Source: Porphyra umbilicalis
Taxonomy: Eukaryota > Rhodophyta > Bangiophyceae > Bangiales > Bangiaceae
Length of the DNA: 64,000 nucleotides
NCBI GenBank assembly: GCA_002049455.2
Contig: KV918890.1
Coordinates: 1-64,000 of the forward strand
Direction: 5' to 3'
The translations under genes were made by a program, and so were the position numbers. This document shows positions 22,721 through 34,200 of the stretch, one piece after another. Within the stretch, counting starts at the first letter, position 1. The number at the start of each line of letters is the position of its first letter. Below the pieces are notes generated by a model. That model made no database searches and was not told where the DNA came from. It worked only from the letters and a program-made list of their open reading frames with translations.

Positions 22721-23359
22721 ATATCCGGTTATATGCGCTCCAGTTATATGGCACCCTGCCATATTACTGGGAGGATCGCGATCGCCAGTATTCACGAACG
22801 CGACTGGAGGATTGCTCGACCGTCCTTCGGCATACAGTCCGATCGAGAGGAATTTAGTTACGAGGATTAAGGCTGCACCGACGGGTGCCCCAGCGGGGCG
22901 CGCAATCGGTCCCGACCGTCGTCGATTCCGCCGTCGTGGCCCCCACCGTCATCGTCCCGCCGCTGTTGCCCCCATCACCGCAGCTGTCACTCCTACCATC
23001 GCGGTACAGTATCCCCAGCACTCGCATCCGTCGAGCGCACGGGCGACTCTCGACAGCGCATGGTTCTTGATGGCTGATTTCAATCGTGGCATGCGCCGTT
23101 GGCAGTGCGGTCTTGCTCGTGTTCGTTTGTGTTTTTTTCACCTTTTGGAGCTGTTGCGTCTCGGAAAGTAGTCCCATTCTTCTTTCTCTCCTCCTTCGGG
23201 TTTGCTCTTTCGTTGGTGCGCGATGACCAAATGGATCTTGGTTTGGTAGCATTCGTTTTCGAACTCGTGGTCTTGTGTGCCTGTGTTATTCTTTGCGCTT
23301 CCACCGTAGTTATCCCTACCCATCATTCCCCCCCTCAGGATGACGTGCACTGGCGTCGT
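22721..23359. other. Low-GC stretch upstream of the first transposase
   Basis: Probably part of the transposon or its flank. No terminal inverted repeat identified by eye. Confidence 0.3.
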
Positions 23360-25485
23360 ATGAGCGATGTCGCCGCTGCCGCTGCAGCGGCGGCGGTGGA
23401 GGAGGCAACACACAACCCGTCGAATGAAACAGTGCACTTCATTCAGATAGCCGCTCGTGCGGCTACGGCGGCGACAGCTACTGCGCTTTGTGGGAATCCA
23501 GTGGAGCTCTTCAATGTTCTCTGGGGGCTTCCTACGACGGGCGGCACCGCCCAAGATCCGAGCGCTATTGCAGCCTCCGGGTGCGCTCGTGGCGTAGGTG
23601 CAGAGCAAGAGCGGGGTGGAGCGGTGCATGGGCGGGGCGGCGGCGCGGTGCACGGGCGGGGTGGTGTCGAGGCCCACGGGCGGGGCGGCCGTGTGAAGTT
23701 CGGACGGTGCGGTAGCGTGGAGCGCGGTCGGGGCGGGGCGGGGCGTTGGCGGGTAATTGAGCGTCCGCGGTCCGGAGCGCGGCGCAAGCCACGCACGGCG
23801 GTGCCGTTAGGGGACAAACTCGGAATTATCGACATCAAAGATGCGGGCCACACGTGGGCACAAACCCTTTCTATGTCTCGACTCAAGATTAGCCTGTCGG
23901 CCGCCCACGAAATCTATGAGAAGTGGGAGGAGAAAAAGCGCCGTGCTGCAGAATCTGAGGACATATCGTCGCCCCGTCTGCGACGGTCCTATTTTGAGCA
24001 CGTCTGTCAGGGTCTGTGGGATTGGTACAAGACCCTCCAACGGGTGGGAACGCGGCATCTCCCGGTGTCTGGCAGCCTGTTGGAGGCCCGGGCCCGGCGG
24101 ATTGCCGTTGAGCTTGGCGGTACCGGCTTTAAGGGGTCCCCCCACTTCATCCAAAACTGGGCGAGGCGCCATAACCTCCGCAACGTGACGCTATGGGGGC
24201 AAGGCGGCTCGGCGGACACGGAGGCGGCGGCTCCGCGCATTAGTGCTGATCATCGAATTTTGCCCTGGTGGACCGAGACTGACTTGTGGACCGACTCTCT
24301 CCACCAATCAGATGCTCCCCTGGGACTGACTTGGTGCTCCTGATTGCTTACATGTGCCCATTCAGCCTGGAAATCGACATCAGCCCCTCTTTTTTTCTGC
24401 ACTTCTGGCCCGGGGACAGTAGAAAATATCAAGATCTCGCGTGGGCAGCTTGCTCCGTGCCAAGAAAATCGGATTCAGCGGCAACAAACAGTGAGTTCTG
24501 CTGGATGCAAGGTCCTGGCACCGAATGCGGGCTTTCTATTGGCGTCGGTTCCTTCTTACTGTCGTTTTAGACCAATAGAGTGCTGTTATTCACAGTCAGT
24601 GTCTGTCTCTGTCCCCCAGGACAAAATTAGGGGATCAGCAATACCAAGATTAGAGAGCAGCTCGAGGACTACCCCGCCGAAAGAATCTACAACATGGATG
24701 AGACCGGGCTCTTCTACCGGTGTATCCCAAATCGAGCGTACGTGCAAGCCGGCCAACGGCGGCAGGTACGAGGTACGAAGGCTATGAAAGCTAAGGACCG
24801 CGTCACCATCATGTTGGCGTGTAACGCACCTGGGAGTCACAAGATCCCAGTGGCCCTGATTGGCAAAGCCAAGCAGCCGAAGTGCTTTAAGCCTCCGCGT
24901 GACCCGTGCCCCCTGCCGTACTTTTCGCAGCCGAGCGCGTGGATGGATGCAGATGTTATCAAGTCCTGGTATGAGACCGTGTTCGTACCCGCTGTACGGG
25001 CCCGCACTGCTCTTCCGGTGGCCCTGATATCGGACAATTGCGGGGCTCACGAGGAGCTCGAGAGCACCCAAGTCTCGTTCTTCCCTCTTCCACCGTACTG
25101 TAAATCTGTCTACCAGCCGCTCGACCTCGAAATCATCGCCTGTCTGAAAAGGCGGTACAAGCGGCGATTGTTGAACCTAGTTGTGGGTGCGTTTGCGTCG
25201 CCGATAGGCGACAGGGCAGACGTCGGTTCCGCGCCAGCGGCGCGGCCGGAATTGCTGGGGGCGCCCGAGGCCCGCCCACCCACATTGGGGTCGAGCGCGG
25301 GTGCCTCACGTGGCGGCGTGCCGGCGGACGCGGTGCTCAGTGGCCCCGCCACCGGGACACTCAGCGGCGCAGCGCCCCCGATGGTGCTGTCGACAGCGCC
25401 GGGTGCAGCATCCGACGCGACGTGTGCCGGTGAGTGGCTCTCGGCGGACGGTTGGTGGACCGATTCAGGCGACGTCGCCAACTAG
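23360..25485 (+). pseudogene. Tigger/pogo-like (CENP-B/jerky type) transposase split by a MITE insertion
   Basis: Tc1/mariner-superfamily DDE transposase. The N-terminal part begins at ATG 23360 and has a GRGG-rich basic segment, then a DNA-binding helix-turn-helix and CENPB-type domain (WYKTLQR..LPVSGSLLEARA..ELGGTGFKGS..FIQNWARRHNL). The catalytic part, from about 24660, carries YNMDETGLFYR, KDRVTIMLACNAPGSHKIP, AWMDADVIKSWYE, LISDNCGAH and YQPLDLEII; these include the expected acidic triad. Between them sits a 399-bp element (24243-24641) that adds a stop. If the insert and one TA are ignored, the two halves are in the same frame, so the gene was intact when hit. Confidence 0.8.
24243..24641. 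mobile_element. TIR element family 1, copy A, inserted in the Tigger gene
   Basis: 399-bp non-coding element flanked by TA on both sides (24241-24242 and 24642-24643). The ends are inverted repeats of the type TTGCTGATCCCC..AATTTTGTCCTGG, with the left end more diverged. A homologous 400-bp copy lies inverted at 51945-52344. TA duplication and end structure fit a Tc1/mariner/pogo-mobilised MITE. Confidence 0.85.
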
Positions 25486-25730
25486 CAGCCGCTGATCCGC
25501 GTATCTGAGGGGCCGGAACCCGGCGTGGGGTGTGCCGCCGCGCGGCGCGCCGCTCGGATCCGGATTCGGCGGGCGGAGCGCAGGGTCGAGACGCTTGTGG
25601 CTGCTACTGCAATTTCTACGTCTACCCCGACGCACGCAGCGGAGGTAGCCGCGGGTAGAACGCGCGCTGGTGGCCCGTCGGTCGCGGTGGCCCCAGAATC
25701 GGTGTCGCACGGACACGATTCGGGCTCGGG

Positions 25731-26332
25731 TTGTTATGTGAGCCCCTATTTTGGGGGCGCTGAGCGTATTAGCGCCCTATGAGCCCTTTAACAGCGCCTA
25801 CCAGCACCCCCAGCGCCCAAAGCGCCCTCGGTAGCCCCCCATCAATTTCAGCTGTAGCCCACCATGCTTTTCCAGATCGAGGAGTCGATTTCTTGTGAAC
25901 AACCAGATTCAAGGAGACTTGACCTCATCTGGTCTTTCCGAAGCAGCCGACGGAGCGAGTCAAGAGGGGGGCGTATCCGCGGTGGGGATAACAGGTAATC
26001 TGGGGGGGGGGGTGCAGTTTGACCACGCCTTGCAACAACGCCTCGACAGCGTTTGACCACGCCTTGCAACAACGCCTCGACAGCGTTGTTGCAAGGCGTG
26101 GTCAAACTGCACCCCCCCCCCCTGATGACCTATTTTGCAATGCTCGATTCTGAGGTGCCCTGTGAAGGCAGCATTCCGGATCGAGGCCAGCTACTGGTCA
26201 ATCCTAAAACTGTTAACTAGCGCCCTAATAGCGCCCAGCAGGTTGGGGGCGCTGGGCGTAAAAGCGCCCAAATCGCGCCCTATTAGCGCCCTATCTGCGC
26301 CCCTTATGAGCGCCCCAAGGCTCACATAACAA
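25731..26332. mobile_element. 600-bp element with GTTATGTGAGCC ends and GCGCCC subterminal repeats
   Basis: Starts TTGTTATGTGAGCC and ends with the exact complement GGCTCACATAACAA. Both subterminal zones are packed with AGCGCCC motifs in both orientations (about ten near 25760-25830 and 26215-26315). There is no ORF. The layout of short ends plus clustered transposase-binding-like motifs is typical of non-autonomous hAT or Mutator-like elements, but no target duplication was found, so the superfamily is open. Confidence 0.7.
25993..26131. mobile_element. Palindromic element nested inside the 600-bp element
   Basis: AGGTAATC, a G run and GTGCAGTTTGACCACGCC on the left are mirrored by GGCGTGGTCAAACTGCAC, a C run and GATGACCT on the right. 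Inside, a 34-bp segment (TTTGACCACGCC..GACAGCG) occurs twice in tandem before its inverted copy. Nearly all of the 139 bp could fold into one hairpin. Confidence 0.75.
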
Positions 26333-27246
26333 CTCTATCTGTGAGCCTATGTGGACGAACGCTGACCTGCTACAGCCTGCATCTCATTCAGTGATGTACA
26401 TGACACCTGCTGCAGCGCTTTCGTGTTGCGTACGAAGTTATTTCTGCGAGATGCCGCTCGCTCCCCCTTCCACTTGCAGCGCCTGTCCAACTTGCTTGGC
26501 CCCATCGAAACGATATCAGGTATGCCACTCATGCAGCCAGGTTGGACCACTCATATTCCACTGGCTGGAAAGTTGCTCGTTGGTGGCGCCGGGGACGCAT
26601 GACCGTACGGGAGCAGACATTTGGAGCGCGCGTCGTCACTTTTTCTTGCTCATATGGTGCTGCCGTTCAAACGCTTTTGTGCTCCGATGACTGCCCTGCT
26701 GCACAGAGTCTGACCCACTTCTACCTTGCGTTTTTGTCTGTGTCACATGGTCTTTTTGCATCCATCTCTTGTGCTGCTTCTCGACCGCGCTTCATTGGTG
26801 TGTGCCTGTTCTTTCTTCTGTGCCTGTCTTTTCGTGTGCCTGCTCCGACTGCCCCAGAGGCTGGGCAGCGCACAGGATGGCTCGGAACTACCACCATGTC
26901 CCTAAAATCTGACGCACGCAGCCTTTCTGTGGGTCTTTGTAACGGTCCAATGGACGTTTCATGCTTGAGCTTTGGTTCTGCATGCCCTGTGATATTTGTC
27001 GTGCATGTACTGCTTGCATACTCGTGTTGCAAGCCCTTCTGCGGTCATTCTTTGTATTCCCAATGCCACGCTTTCTCTCTCTCTGTACTGTTTTTGATGT
27101 GGTACGGCGAGAAGTGGCAGAGTGGACATTTCCAAGGTATGGGGAAGATTACATTGCGTGTGATGAGCGAAGATAGTTGCACCAAGAGAACTTTAGAATT
27201 CAACCGTGAGCATCCAGGGACCGCCCCACTCACCCGCAATCTCATG
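26333..27246. other. Lower-GC stretch without a recognised gene
   Basis: An open frame of 237 codons exists at 26542-27255 but is T-rich, hydrophobic and motif-free; I do not treat it as a gene. It may be the 3' flank of the neighbouring transposon. Confidence 0.3.
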
Positions 27247-28682
27247 TCACTCTAACAGTGCCATCAAGTTGGGGATGCGCTCCTCCTCGCCAAACCACGC
27301 TTGGACGGCCGGGAGCGCATTGGGGTCGTCCCCAGAGACAAGCAGGTCGCCATACGCCGCCACACACCCGTTGCCCGTCGTGTCGACGCCGACGCTGCGA
27401 GCGCCACGGAGCATGCCAAAGATGGCGTGAGCGTCGTTGTCGGCGTGTGGATCACGACCGGCCGGAGCGCCGTCGAGTGGCTCTCGCACAACCGCGGCCA
27501 CATGCACCGGAAAGCAATCAGCTCGCAGCCAGCAACGCATTATGCTCGACGACGGCAATTCGTCAAAGGCCTTTTTTATCCGCGTCATGGCGTCCAGCAC
27601 GTGCGGGCTGCGGCCGTTCGCCAACCCAAGGGAACCCGGTCGCGCCCCCGCCTGGGTAGCGCGCCTCTGCTACTTCTGCTGCGCGGTCTCTTCCAGCTGC
27701 TCGTCAAATGCTCGCAGCATCTCCGCCATCATTTTGCGTCGGTAGGTCGTCCTGGAAGTATTAGTCAAGCCCTGATCTCGGGGCTGGTGGAACGCCGTCG
27801 AGTTTGGCGGCAGTTTCTCCTCCTGCACGCCAGGAATTGCATCCGGCAAGTTGTGCCCGCTTGCGTTGTCGAGCAGGAGTATGGTAGGGCTTGATGTGAA
27901 GTCCCTCAGAAAAGCAGCCAAGTCCGCCCGCCACTTCCGGTACACATTCTTGTCCATCCAACCGTTGCGTTGGCTGTAATATTTGACAGGCAGGTCGACC
28001 AGCCGCCCCCGGAAGCACACAGGCGTAACAGCCTTTCCGATCACTGACAGGAACTTGAAGAAACCCGTGGCGTTGAAGAAAAAGATGACGGTGATGCGTG
28101 CCTTGGCGCTCTGCAGCGCGGTGCCGCGCGTCTCGCGCGCGTCGCGGGAGAGAACGCACGAGTTGGTCGGGGCGAGCTGGTAGAAGAGCGCCGCCTCGTC
28201 CATGTTCAGGATGAGGCCGGGGTCAATGCCGACAAGCTTCTCGCGCAGCGCTGCCATCTTGATCTCGGTCATGGGGTCCCGTGCCCCGCCGCCAGAGCCG
28301 TGCAGCCGGATGCTCCGAACGGCGTGGCGCTTGCGCCACCGCTCTAAATACCCATTGGCGGCGCCGAACTCGATGCCCTGGTACAAGGCTGCCGCCAACG
28401 AGCCGGCCTTGACCTGCAGGGAAAAACGAGCAACGAGAATGCCCTCCTCCCGCATGCGGAGAGACCAAGCATCATATACTTGTCGACCAATGGATAGCGC
28501 CCAAAGCGTGTGCAGCGGCTCTCATGCGGGACCCCCGTCGACGTAGCCGCCCAAAAGTGCTCACGATGAGCATAAATCCGAGCAACGGACCGCTGCGTCA
28601 CGCCATACCGCTCCGCTAGGACAGCTGACGGAACCTTGTCAGCCACTTGGGTGATTAGCAATAACCGCTGCTGCAGGGTCAT
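27247..28682 (-). pseudogene. Second Tigger/jerky-like transposase, one frameshift and one in-frame stop
   Basis: From ATG 28682 the N-terminus is a helix-turn-helix (LLLITQVADKVPSAVLAERYGVTQRSVARIYAHR). A one-base shift near 28480 moves to the frame with YDAWSLRMREEGILVARFSLQ and ERWRKRHAVRSIRLHG (CENPB-type domain). The catalytic core reads LILNMDEAALFYQL, ARITVIFFFNATG, NGWMDKNVYRKWRADL, ILLLDNASGH and FHQPRDQGL. A TAG at 27670-27672 interrupts the same frame, which then continues to 27247 with the usual C-terminal helices (AMTRIKKAFDELP..CWLRADCFP). Not closely related to the first Tigger gene. Inactive as read. Confidence 0.75.
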
Positions 28683-28952
28683 TGTGCCACGTTTGGCAAT
28701 CGTACGCGTCACGCCCGGGGTGAGCACGCGCGGCCCTCAGTTGGGACCCACGGGCGCTGAAGAAGCGATCATACGAACGTTGGAGGCTCGGACGAACGCA
28801 CGGACCACCGAACCGTCAGCCGCATTGGCGGCACCGGCATCGGCCATGACCGCAGAAAATGCCGTGCTTGTCGCCTCATTGGCGGCCGCCACCGTCGCCG
28901 ACGGTACGTAGATTCCCTCCGATCCAGGGGGAGCCAGCGCTGCAGCCGAGAT
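28683..28952. other. Flank between the second Tigger gene and the 5' LTR
   Basis: Ends in GAGAT (28948-28952), the target duplicated by the LTR element. Nothing else seen. Confidence 0.5.
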
Positions 28953-29346
28953 TGTAGCATATCTCTGCTACCAATTGGCAATTAGCCACGGGTAGCCCCC
29001 TTGACTGGCCGAATCCACGGATGTGTGTGACTCGGCTTGTGGCACGCCCTTTGGGGGGTTACTTCCGCATCGTTTATTTTTTATTGCTTGTTTGCTTGCC
29101 TGTCTTATCTGTCTGCCGGCACTCATTACGATCGCTTGATCGGATGGTCGATCGACCAGTGCCGTTGTTTGTATCAAACCACCATGGGTCCGGGGTCGCC
29201 GTCGTGGGCACCACCCGGCTCCCCATCGGATGCCCTTCAACAAAAGGTCTTTCTTCCTCTCCGCGACGGCGATAGAACTCGCTTTATTGCTTGGCTACGG
29301 TCGGTCTCAGTACACTGGTAATTGAACTAACGTTATTAATACCACA
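28953..29346 (+). repeat. 5' LTR of the chromovirus
   Basis: 394 bp, begins TGTAGCATATC and ends TTAATACCACA. Contains a low-GC core (TTTATTTTTTATTGC near 29070) that may serve as promoter. Nearly identical to 38083-38475. Confidence 0.95.
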
Positions 29347-29348
29347 TT

Positions 29349-29366
29349 TGGTGGAGCAGCAGGGGA
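29349..29366 (+). other. Putative primer-binding site
   Basis: TGGTGGAGCAGCAGGGGA starts two bases after the LTR. TGG would pair with the CCA end of a tRNA primer. The tRNA was not identified. Confidence 0.5.
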
Positions 29367-29575
29367 TACCCTCGCCTTCATCGTGCCTCGCGGCACGGTG
29401 TCCCCGAGAACTTTCTCGCTGCCTTGTGGCGTTGTGACGGTGTCGATACGGTCGTTTGGCGCGCGGGGCGTAAGCCATCGACTTGTGGGCGTGGTGCCGG
29501 GGGCATCACGGTTGAGATCTCCGACGTTGGCGCGCAGGGCGTAAGCCAAGTCGGAACTCTTGTTCAGGTCCCAGT

Positions 29576-31222
29576 ATGTCTACTGGTGGTACCGGCGGCA
29601 CTCGGCGAGCCAGAGACGGCAAGTTGCCATCTGGCTACCGGCCGCCGGGCGGGGGACAAGGCACTCCTGCCGCCTCCGACGCCCCCACGGACGGTGCTCC
29701 AACTCCTCCCATCCCTGCGGATCAAGCCGCCTCTGGGCAGATGCAGGTGGTGGAGAGCCTGAAGGCGGCCGTTGAAGCACTTCAGCGACGCCTAACGGCC
29801 CAAGAACAGACTAACGAGTCTCTGGCGCGAGCCAATGACAAGTTGGTCGACGACGTCGAGGCCCTGCGCAAGGTCGACTCCCATGAGGAGGAACGCCGTG
29901 TGGCTAAGTCTCGCCGCCAGTCGGGCGACAAGACCAAGGACGTCAAGAAGACGAACAAGGTGATCAAGGACAAGTCCGTCCGCAAGGACGCTCCGGCTAA
30001 CGCCGCGCTTTCCTCATCTTCCGACAATTCCGCGTCTGGGTCAAGCCCGACGTCGTCAGACGACGACAACCCCAACGCGACGGACACGTCCTCTTCGGAC
30101 GATGGCCACGGGCCCCCACACCCGCCGTCGCCCCCAAGTGGGTCCTCGCCGAGCGAAAGCTCGAGCGAGTCGGACGCTGCCGCGCGCAAGCGCCCCGCGC
30201 CCCCCACCAAACGGAAGGAGCGACTTGAAAAAGCCGATAGGATCAAGGTGATCCGCCCGGCTAATAGCCGCTTCAAGGCACTCCTGGACTACAGGACGTA
30301 CTTCCTGATCCGCCGTCAACTGACGTATACGCCTAAAGAGGCACAGCGGTCGCACCGTCTCAACAAACGTTTGGACGGAGCGTTCCATGGGCAACAGCCA
30401 TTCACGGGAGCCCTGCCCTTGGGCATCTTCACGTTCTTGACGACCTTTCGCCGCGCGTGCGACGCGGCTGGGCTGAAGCACGGTCAAGCCCTTCCGCTTA
30501 TGGTCTTTCGACTAGCCGGCAACGCCAAGATGGCCTTCTCCGGCGCGCTTAACAGCACCCTCGGACGTAAGCGTTACGCCATCCGTACCTACGGAGATGC
30601 CGTCAACTGGCTTCTTTCGAAGTATGCAACACACGCAACCATGGCTAACGCCTATCAAGACATCATTACGATGAAGCAACAAGACAACGAGGCGCCCACG
30701 GCCTTTGGTCATCGCGTGGAAACGCAATGCGACCTCCTGAACGGTTTGTTCGACATCCAAGACGTTAAGGATGTCTTCATCACTGGTATTTCGGACCTTG
30801 TGCAAGCGCACGTCCGGGTACTGAACGACCAGTTCCCCGACCGAACCCTGTCCGAGACGGTCGCCACCGCCCAGATGTACTGGGACGGCACCAACAAGTT
30901 GCGTTTGCAACTCAAGATTACCCGCCCAACGGCGATCAAAGTCGCTTACGCGACACAAGACCAGCGGACGACGACGGAACGACCGTTCACACCGGTTCGC
31001 ACCCCGCCGCCCCCTCGGGCCGCCGTCCCTCAAGCCAATCGGGCTGACATCTGTTGCAACTGTAACAAGCCGGGGCACTTCGCCGCACAATGTGCCGAGC
31101 CTTATCGCCCTCGCGAGCGTCGGCAACCGCCTATCGGCGTTCATGCCCTTGCCGACGGTAACGTCGAGGAAGACGAGGTCGAGCATCCGGCCGACGCCGT
31201 GGACGACTCGAAAAACGTCTAG
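29576..31222 (+). CDS. gag: Gag polyprotein of the chromovirus
   Basis: ATG 29576 gives 548 residues. Order: a coiled-coil-like segment (about 55-105, LKAAVEALQRRLTAQEQTNESL), a Lys- then Ser/Asp-rich linker, a capsid-type domain (about 230-440), and one CCHC zinc knuckle (CX2CX4HX4C; CNCNKPGHFAAQC) near residue 487. Packages the element RNA into particles. The frame is intact. It ends TAG at 31220-31222, and pol continues in the -1 frame. Confidence 0.9.
   Translation: MSTGGTGGTRRARDGKLPSGYRPPGGGQGTPAASDAPTDGAPTPPIPADQAASGQMQVVESLKAAVEALQRRLTAQEQTNESLARANDKLVDDVEALRKVDSHEEERRVAKSRRQSGDKTKDVKKTNKVIKDKSVRKDAPANAALSSSSDNSASGSSPTSSDDDNPNATDTSSSDDGHGPPHPPSPPSGSSPSESSSESDAAARKRPAPPTKRKERLEKADRIKVIRPANSRFKALLDYRTYFLIRRQLTYTPKEAQRSHRLNKRLDGAFHGQQPFTGALPLGIFTFLTTFRRACDAAGLKHGQALPLMVFRLAGNAKMAFSGALNSTLGRKRYAIRTYGDAVNWLLSKYATHATMANAYQDIITMKQQDNEAPTAFGHRVETQCDLLNGLFDIQDVKDVFITGISDLVQAHVRVLNDQFPDRTLSETVATAQMYWDGTNKLRLQLKITRPTAIKVAYATQDQRTTTERPFTPVRTPPPPRAAVPQANRADICCNCNKPGHFAAQCAEPYRPRERRQPPIGVHALADGNVEEDEVEHPADAVDDSKNV
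31210..31216 (+). promoter_or_regulatory. Candidate -1 ribosomal frameshift site between gag and pol
   Basis: The heptamer G AAA AAC lies in the gag frame one sense codon before the gag stop. Pol is open in the -1 frame here and has no early ATG. The heptamer only partly fits the X XXY YYZ rule, so this is tentative. Confidence 0.35.
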
Positions 31223-31227
31223 GCCGG

Positions 31228-34200
31228 GTGCCCGACTTGGGGTTGCCCGGCGGAACGCGAAAGCGTACGGTGACAAGACTCTTACGTCGTGCCCTTCGGC
31301 ACTATGAGATCGCAGCCACGTTAGGCCCATGCCTGCGCATAATGCGAAGTTGCCGCCCTGTCTTAGACACGGGCGCCGGGGTGAACATAGTCCGAACTAG
31401 TGTTCTCCCTTCGAACTGGATGGCTTACGCCGAAGAGTTGACTACGCTTCCGCGCATCCGAGATGCAAACAACAATCGTCTTGTGACGAAGTATGCCATA
31501 CATCTGTATGTAGACACCGGAGGTGTGCGTCTATTTGACCGATTCCTCGTTGCCGACAACTTGTCAGTCCCGTGCATTCTTGGCACCGAGTTCATTGAAC
31601 AAAACATCGAGGGCATTCTGCCGCGCTTGCGCAAGATCGTCTGGCAAGAGCACGTGCGATGCACGGAAGAGCAACCTCGGCCAACGCCGATCTTAGCTTG
31701 TCTTAACGACAGCGCGTGGGACCGCCACTGGCAAGATAAACCCGCTCGGGTTCGAGCCTGCAAACAGGTGCGTGTCAACGGACACAAGGAGGAGTGGATC
31801 ATGGCCACGTGCGACACGCCTGGTATGGTTACCATCACACCGAACATTCGGTTGTGCCGACACAAGTCCATGGCAGTCGCCCGCGGCATCGCCATCGTCA
31901 AACCGGACGAACCATTCCTGGTCAAGTTATGCAACTTCGGCAAGGACCAAGTCATTGTTCGCAAGAACTCTACCTTGGGGTTTGCGGAACCCTACCAAGG
32001 GCCGATGCTTTCCGCCGTCTTGGATGACAACACCCCAAAGGGTGGAGCCGATAACTCATCGGACGACACGAGTCGTGACCCACTCGAGGACCTCGACCTC
32101 AGTGAGGCACCCGAGTACCTGCACAAGCAGATTCGAGACATGCTGAAGACGCATTCGTCTATGTGGGATGGAACCCTTGGCGTCATCCGTGCTACGGAGC
32201 ACGCCATCGTCACTCCTCCCGACGCTCTGCCCATACGGGCCCAACCCTACCGCACCGGGCCGTTCAAACGGCAGATCATCGCTGATCAGATCAACAAGAT
32301 GTTGAAGCTCAACGTCATTGCCCCTAGCCATAGTGCTTGGGCAAGCCCCGTGGTAATTGTACCAAAGAAGAACGGCACAGCCCGGTTCTGTGTCGACTAT
32401 CGTCGGTTAAACAACATCACCAAGAAGGATGCTTATCCCTTGCCTCGGATGGAGGACTGCCTCGACTCCTTGGGAGATGCCCAGGTGTTCACGTCTCTCG
32501 ACTGCACCGCGGGGTACTGGCAAGTACCCTTACGCAAGGACGACCAAGAGAAGACGGCGTTCACAACGCACTGTGGTATATACCACTGGTTATCCATGCC
32601 TTTCGGCTTGACGAACGCGCCCGCTACCTTCCAGCGCGCGTTGGATATTATCCTCTCCGGTTTGAAGTGGCAGATATGCCTCGTCTACTTAGACGATGTC
32701 ATCATCTTCTCCGCAAACGCGGAACAACACGTCAAAGACGTTGACACGGTTCTTCACCGTCTCCGCGAAGCCGGGGTCACCCTCAACTTGGAAAAGTGCA
32801 CGTGGTTCTCCGATGAGGTCGAGTACCTAGGACACATTGTCCGCCCCGGGCAACTGCACGTGCACAACAAGAACGTGGATGCTCTGAAGCATGCCAAGTT
32901 CCCAACCACAAAGACCCGGCTGAAAAGCTTCTTGGGCATGTGCAACGTCTATCGACGGTTTGTCAAAGACTTTGCCAAACGAGCAAAGCCCCTGAACGCC
33001 CTGACTAGGGCCGAGATCCCACCGGATTTACCACCACCGACGGACGTGGCTATCGCCGCCTTCGAGGACCTTCGCAACGCACTGTTGTGCCCACCGGTAC
33101 TTGCCTTGCCGAAGGCCAATCGGAAGCTCGTCGTTGACGTGGACGCATGCGCCGACCAAGTTGGTTGTACCCTCCTCCAAGAGGAGCCGGGCGAACTGCT
33201 TCACCCTGTCGGGTATTGGAGCCGAGGACTCACTGCTGCAGAGCAAAACTACTCCACCACGGAGCGAGAATGCCTCGGCGTTGTGTGGGCTGTCCTCAAG
33301 TTGAGGCACTTCCTCAACGGACAACGCTTCCTCATCCGAACGGATCACCAAGCACTTAGCTGGATCTACAGCACAACCGACTCAAGCGGACGCTTGATGC
33401 GATGGCGACTTCGCCTCTCCGAATATACATTCGATATGGTTTATAAACCAGGTGCATCTCACCACTTGCCCGACTTCCTGTCGCGCGCCTCTACGGTGGC
33501 GCCGCCAGAAGATATCCATGATGATATACCTTGTCTGGCATTGGCCGAGACGGCCAACGGCTTAAGAACGGGGAGGTACACGGGTACCGACACACCGGAA
33601 CCGGTGGAGTTCGACGACGTTATCGAAGCACAACAAACAGACGACTTCTGCGTCGAGATGTCCACTCGCGTGGAGCGCGGAACGGCCAAGGCCTTCTTCC
33701 GCGATGAGCATCACGCTCTATACCGCCGTGCGCCTTACGGCAAACAATTGGTTATTCCAAAGTCGCTACGCGAACGCGTGTTGACCCTCGAGCACCACGC
33801 AACCGTGGCCGCCCATCCTGGTATGAACCGGATGTATTACACCATGCGCAAAGCATACTACTGGCCTTCAATGGTGACGGATATTCATTCGACCATCACC
33901 AAGTGCACAACGTGTGCGCAAAACCGCCTCGCCTTGCGGCGACACACCACGCCCTTGACTTTGTTCCAGGCTACCGAGCCTCTCACGGAGCTATCCGTTG
34001 ACATCTTTGGGCCCATCCCGGCCTCCAAGAAGGGCAACCGCTTCATCTTGGTTATCACCGACCGCTTCGCCAAGCTCACCAAGTGCGTCGCCTTGCGGCG
34101 AATCACGGCTATGTCAGTGGCGTCAGCCATCATCGACGCGTGGGTGTCAGCCTACGGGCCACCGGACCGAATCCTATCGGACCAAGGGCCCCAGTTCATG

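Noticed and set aside
24286-24570. 94-codon ORF shared with 52016-52300
   Set aside because: Lies inside the two MITE copies; similarity reflects the shared element, not a gene.
26542-27255. 237-codon + strand ORF
   Set aside because: Hydrophobic, T-rich, no motif; probably chance in lower-GC transposon flank.
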